Shown here one piece after another: positions 62,873-64,000 of a DNA stretch of 64,000 bases. The stretch is from Alistipes communis (GTDB lineage: Bacteria > Bacteroidota > Bacteroidia > Bacteroidales > Rikenellaceae), in NCBI RefSeq assembly GCF_006542665.1, contig NZ_AP019735.1, positions 3,162,001 through 3,226,000 on the forward strand, given 5' to 3'. A model generated the notes under the pieces. That model ran no database searches, was not told where the DNA came from, and was given only the letters and a program-made list of their open reading frames with translations. The position numbers and the translations under genes are program-made. Numbering within the stretch: position 1 is the stretch's first letter; each line of letters begins with the position of its first letter.

Positions 62873-64000
62873 TCAGAGAATCGTCCGCTGCACCTTGTGC
62901 GAAATATTGGTTTTCTCGCAGTTGAGCGTATTGATGAGAGTCGTCGCCTCCAACTCCTCCTCCTCGGTAAGTTGCCCCGAAGCCAAACGCTGCATCTGCT
63001 CGTCGATCAGTTTCTTGATCGCGTTCGACTTGTAGAGGATCACCGCCTTCGGCACACCCTGCGCGAGAATCTCCTCGACGCTCTCGACATGAACCTCCTT
63101 CTGCTTCCAGAGCTTACTCGGCACGTAGTTGTCGTCCGACGTAAGGATGTCGACCGCCGCATTGCAGACCGCGGGATCGGGGTGATTGATGAACAGATGC
63201 GCCGGCACCTCCACCCCTTCGCCCAGTTCGGCGCGCTGCTCGCGGTAGGTATCCAGCATCTTCCGGTAGACCTCGGTCTGGAAATGGAGTTCCTGCGCAT
63301 CGAGCGTCGACAGGATCACGTCGGCGACATTCATCTGGATGACGTCGCGCCCCTCCTTGAAGTCGAAATTACGGTGGCCGTATTTGAGCAGGTATTTCAA
63401 CAGTTCCTTCTCCAACTCCTGCGTGGCGCTGCCGGCCGCGACGCCCTTCGTGAAATCGACCTGCGGCTCCGGCACGGCGGCCTGCTCCTCGCTCCGCTGC
63501 CGCATCTGCTGACGGCGGATGAAATCCGAAGCCTCGCGGCCGCCACCCGTCTGGACGACGCGCTTGCGCGCCACCTCCTCGACGAGCACCCGCTCGTCGA
63601 TGTCCATCAGCCGCGCGCACTCCTTGACATAGACCGAACGCTGGATCGAATCGGGAATCTGCGTAATCGACTGCACCATGTCGCCGATGAGCGCCGCCCG
63701 CTTGATCGGGTCGTTCTGAGCGTCCTTCATCAGCAGCTGCGCCTTGAAGGTGATGAAATCGACCTCGTTGGCCTTGATGTACTCCTGCACCTCGGCAGCC
63801 GTGTGCGCGCGCGCGAAGGAGTCGGGGTCTTCGGGTTCGGGCAACAGCACCACGCGCACGTTCATCCCCTCGGCCAGGATCATGTCGATTCCGCGGATCG
63901 AGGCGTGGATACCCGCCGAATCGCCGTCGTAGATGACGGTGATGTTCTTCGTGAAGCGGTTCAGCAGCCGGATCTGATCGGTCGTGAGCGATGTACCCGA
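62873..64000 (-). CDS. dnaG: DNA primase DnaG, C-terminal part (5' end outside window)
   Basis: 376 codons in the window. At its start is TSLTTDQIRLLNRFTKNITVIYDGDSAGIHASIRGI, the TOPRIM domain with DGDSAG. VRVVLLPEPEDPDSFA follows, then a helicase-binding-like C-terminal domain. Primes replication. The zinc-finger and early RNA-polymerase domains must lie outside the window. Confidence 0.95.
   Translation of the reverse strand, partial: SGTSLTTDQIRLLNRFTKNITVIYDGDSAGIHASIRGIDMILAEGMNVRVVLLPEPEDPDSFARAHTAAEVQEYIKANEVDFITFKAQLLMKDAQNDPIKRAALIGDMVQSITQIPDSIQRSVYVKECARLMDIDERVLVEEVARKRVVQTGGGREASDFIRRQQMRQRSEEQAAVPEPQVDFTKGVAAGSATQELEKELLKYLLKYGHRNFDFKEGRDVIQMNVADVILSTLDAQELHFQTEVYRKMLDTYREQRAELGEGVEVPAHLFINHPDPAVCNAAVDILTSDDNYVPSKLWKQKEVHVESVEEILAQGVPKAVILYKSNAIKKLIDEQMQRLASGQLTEEEELEATTLINTLNCEKTNISHKVQRTIL

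Overview
The window looks like a moderately GC-rich member of the Bacteroidales, most likely Alistipes or a close relative. The evidence is paired SusC/SusD outer-membrane proteins under an ECF sigma/FecR pair, Bacteroidetes-type promoters (TTTG then TAnnTTTG, about 20 nt apart), a CTnDOT-type tra operon, a PPi-type phosphofructokinase and family-typical housekeeping genes. No rRNA, tRNA or CRISPR array was seen.

Layout. (1) 1-9,460, minus strand: a nutrient-uptake locus transcribed sigma -> FecR -> SusC (with STN domain) -> SusD -> a second SusC that runs off the window. (2) About 9,600-40,250: an integrated conjugative element. From the left it has a plus-strand operon of accessory genes including a ParB-like protein (9,864-14,109), a terminator, and a minus-strand transfer operon traA to traN (24,595-14,333). 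Next come a repeat-rich oriT-like control region (24,600-25,176) and a plus-strand mobilisation set (accessory protein, relaxase, VirD4-type coupling protein). An AT-rich four-gene cargo (29,084-31,858) follows, with features of a phage-defence island. Then come DUF3945, DUF1896 and a very large methylase-helicase gene, and finally two minus-strand HTH/excisionase-like genes. No integrase is visible. (3) 40,300-64,000: ordinary chromosome, including a cold-shock protein, phosphofructokinase, RNA helicase, antiporter, ACAD/EtfA/EtfB, OmpA lipoprotein, purA, ligA, dapA, a C11 protease, tsaB, smpB, crcB and the 3' part of dnaG.

Main observation: seven genes of the conjugative element (DUF3876, traG, traE, the mobilisation accessory gene, the VirD4 coupling protein, DUF3945 and the methylase-helicase) become full-length family members only if nine in-frame TGA codons are read through. 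No TAA, TAG or frameshift interrupts these reading frames. In at least three genes the TGA falls where I recall a conserved tryptophan. Flanking chromosomal genes have no such interruptions and use TGA as an ordinary stop. Seven of the nine TGAs lie within the first 80 codons. This could be a partly TGA-recoded element, a readthrough gate on transfer, or (less likely) ordinary decay. The coordinates given for those genes span the TGA.

How the parts fit: tra gene products build a type IV secretion machine (TraG and the coupling protein as ATPases, TraE/F/I/J/K/L/M/N as channel and envelope parts). The relaxase and its accessory protein would process an origin in the palindrome cluster just upstream of them. 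ParA/ParB homologues may stabilise the element. The sigma/FecR/SusCD locus is a separate chromosomal function with unknown substrate.
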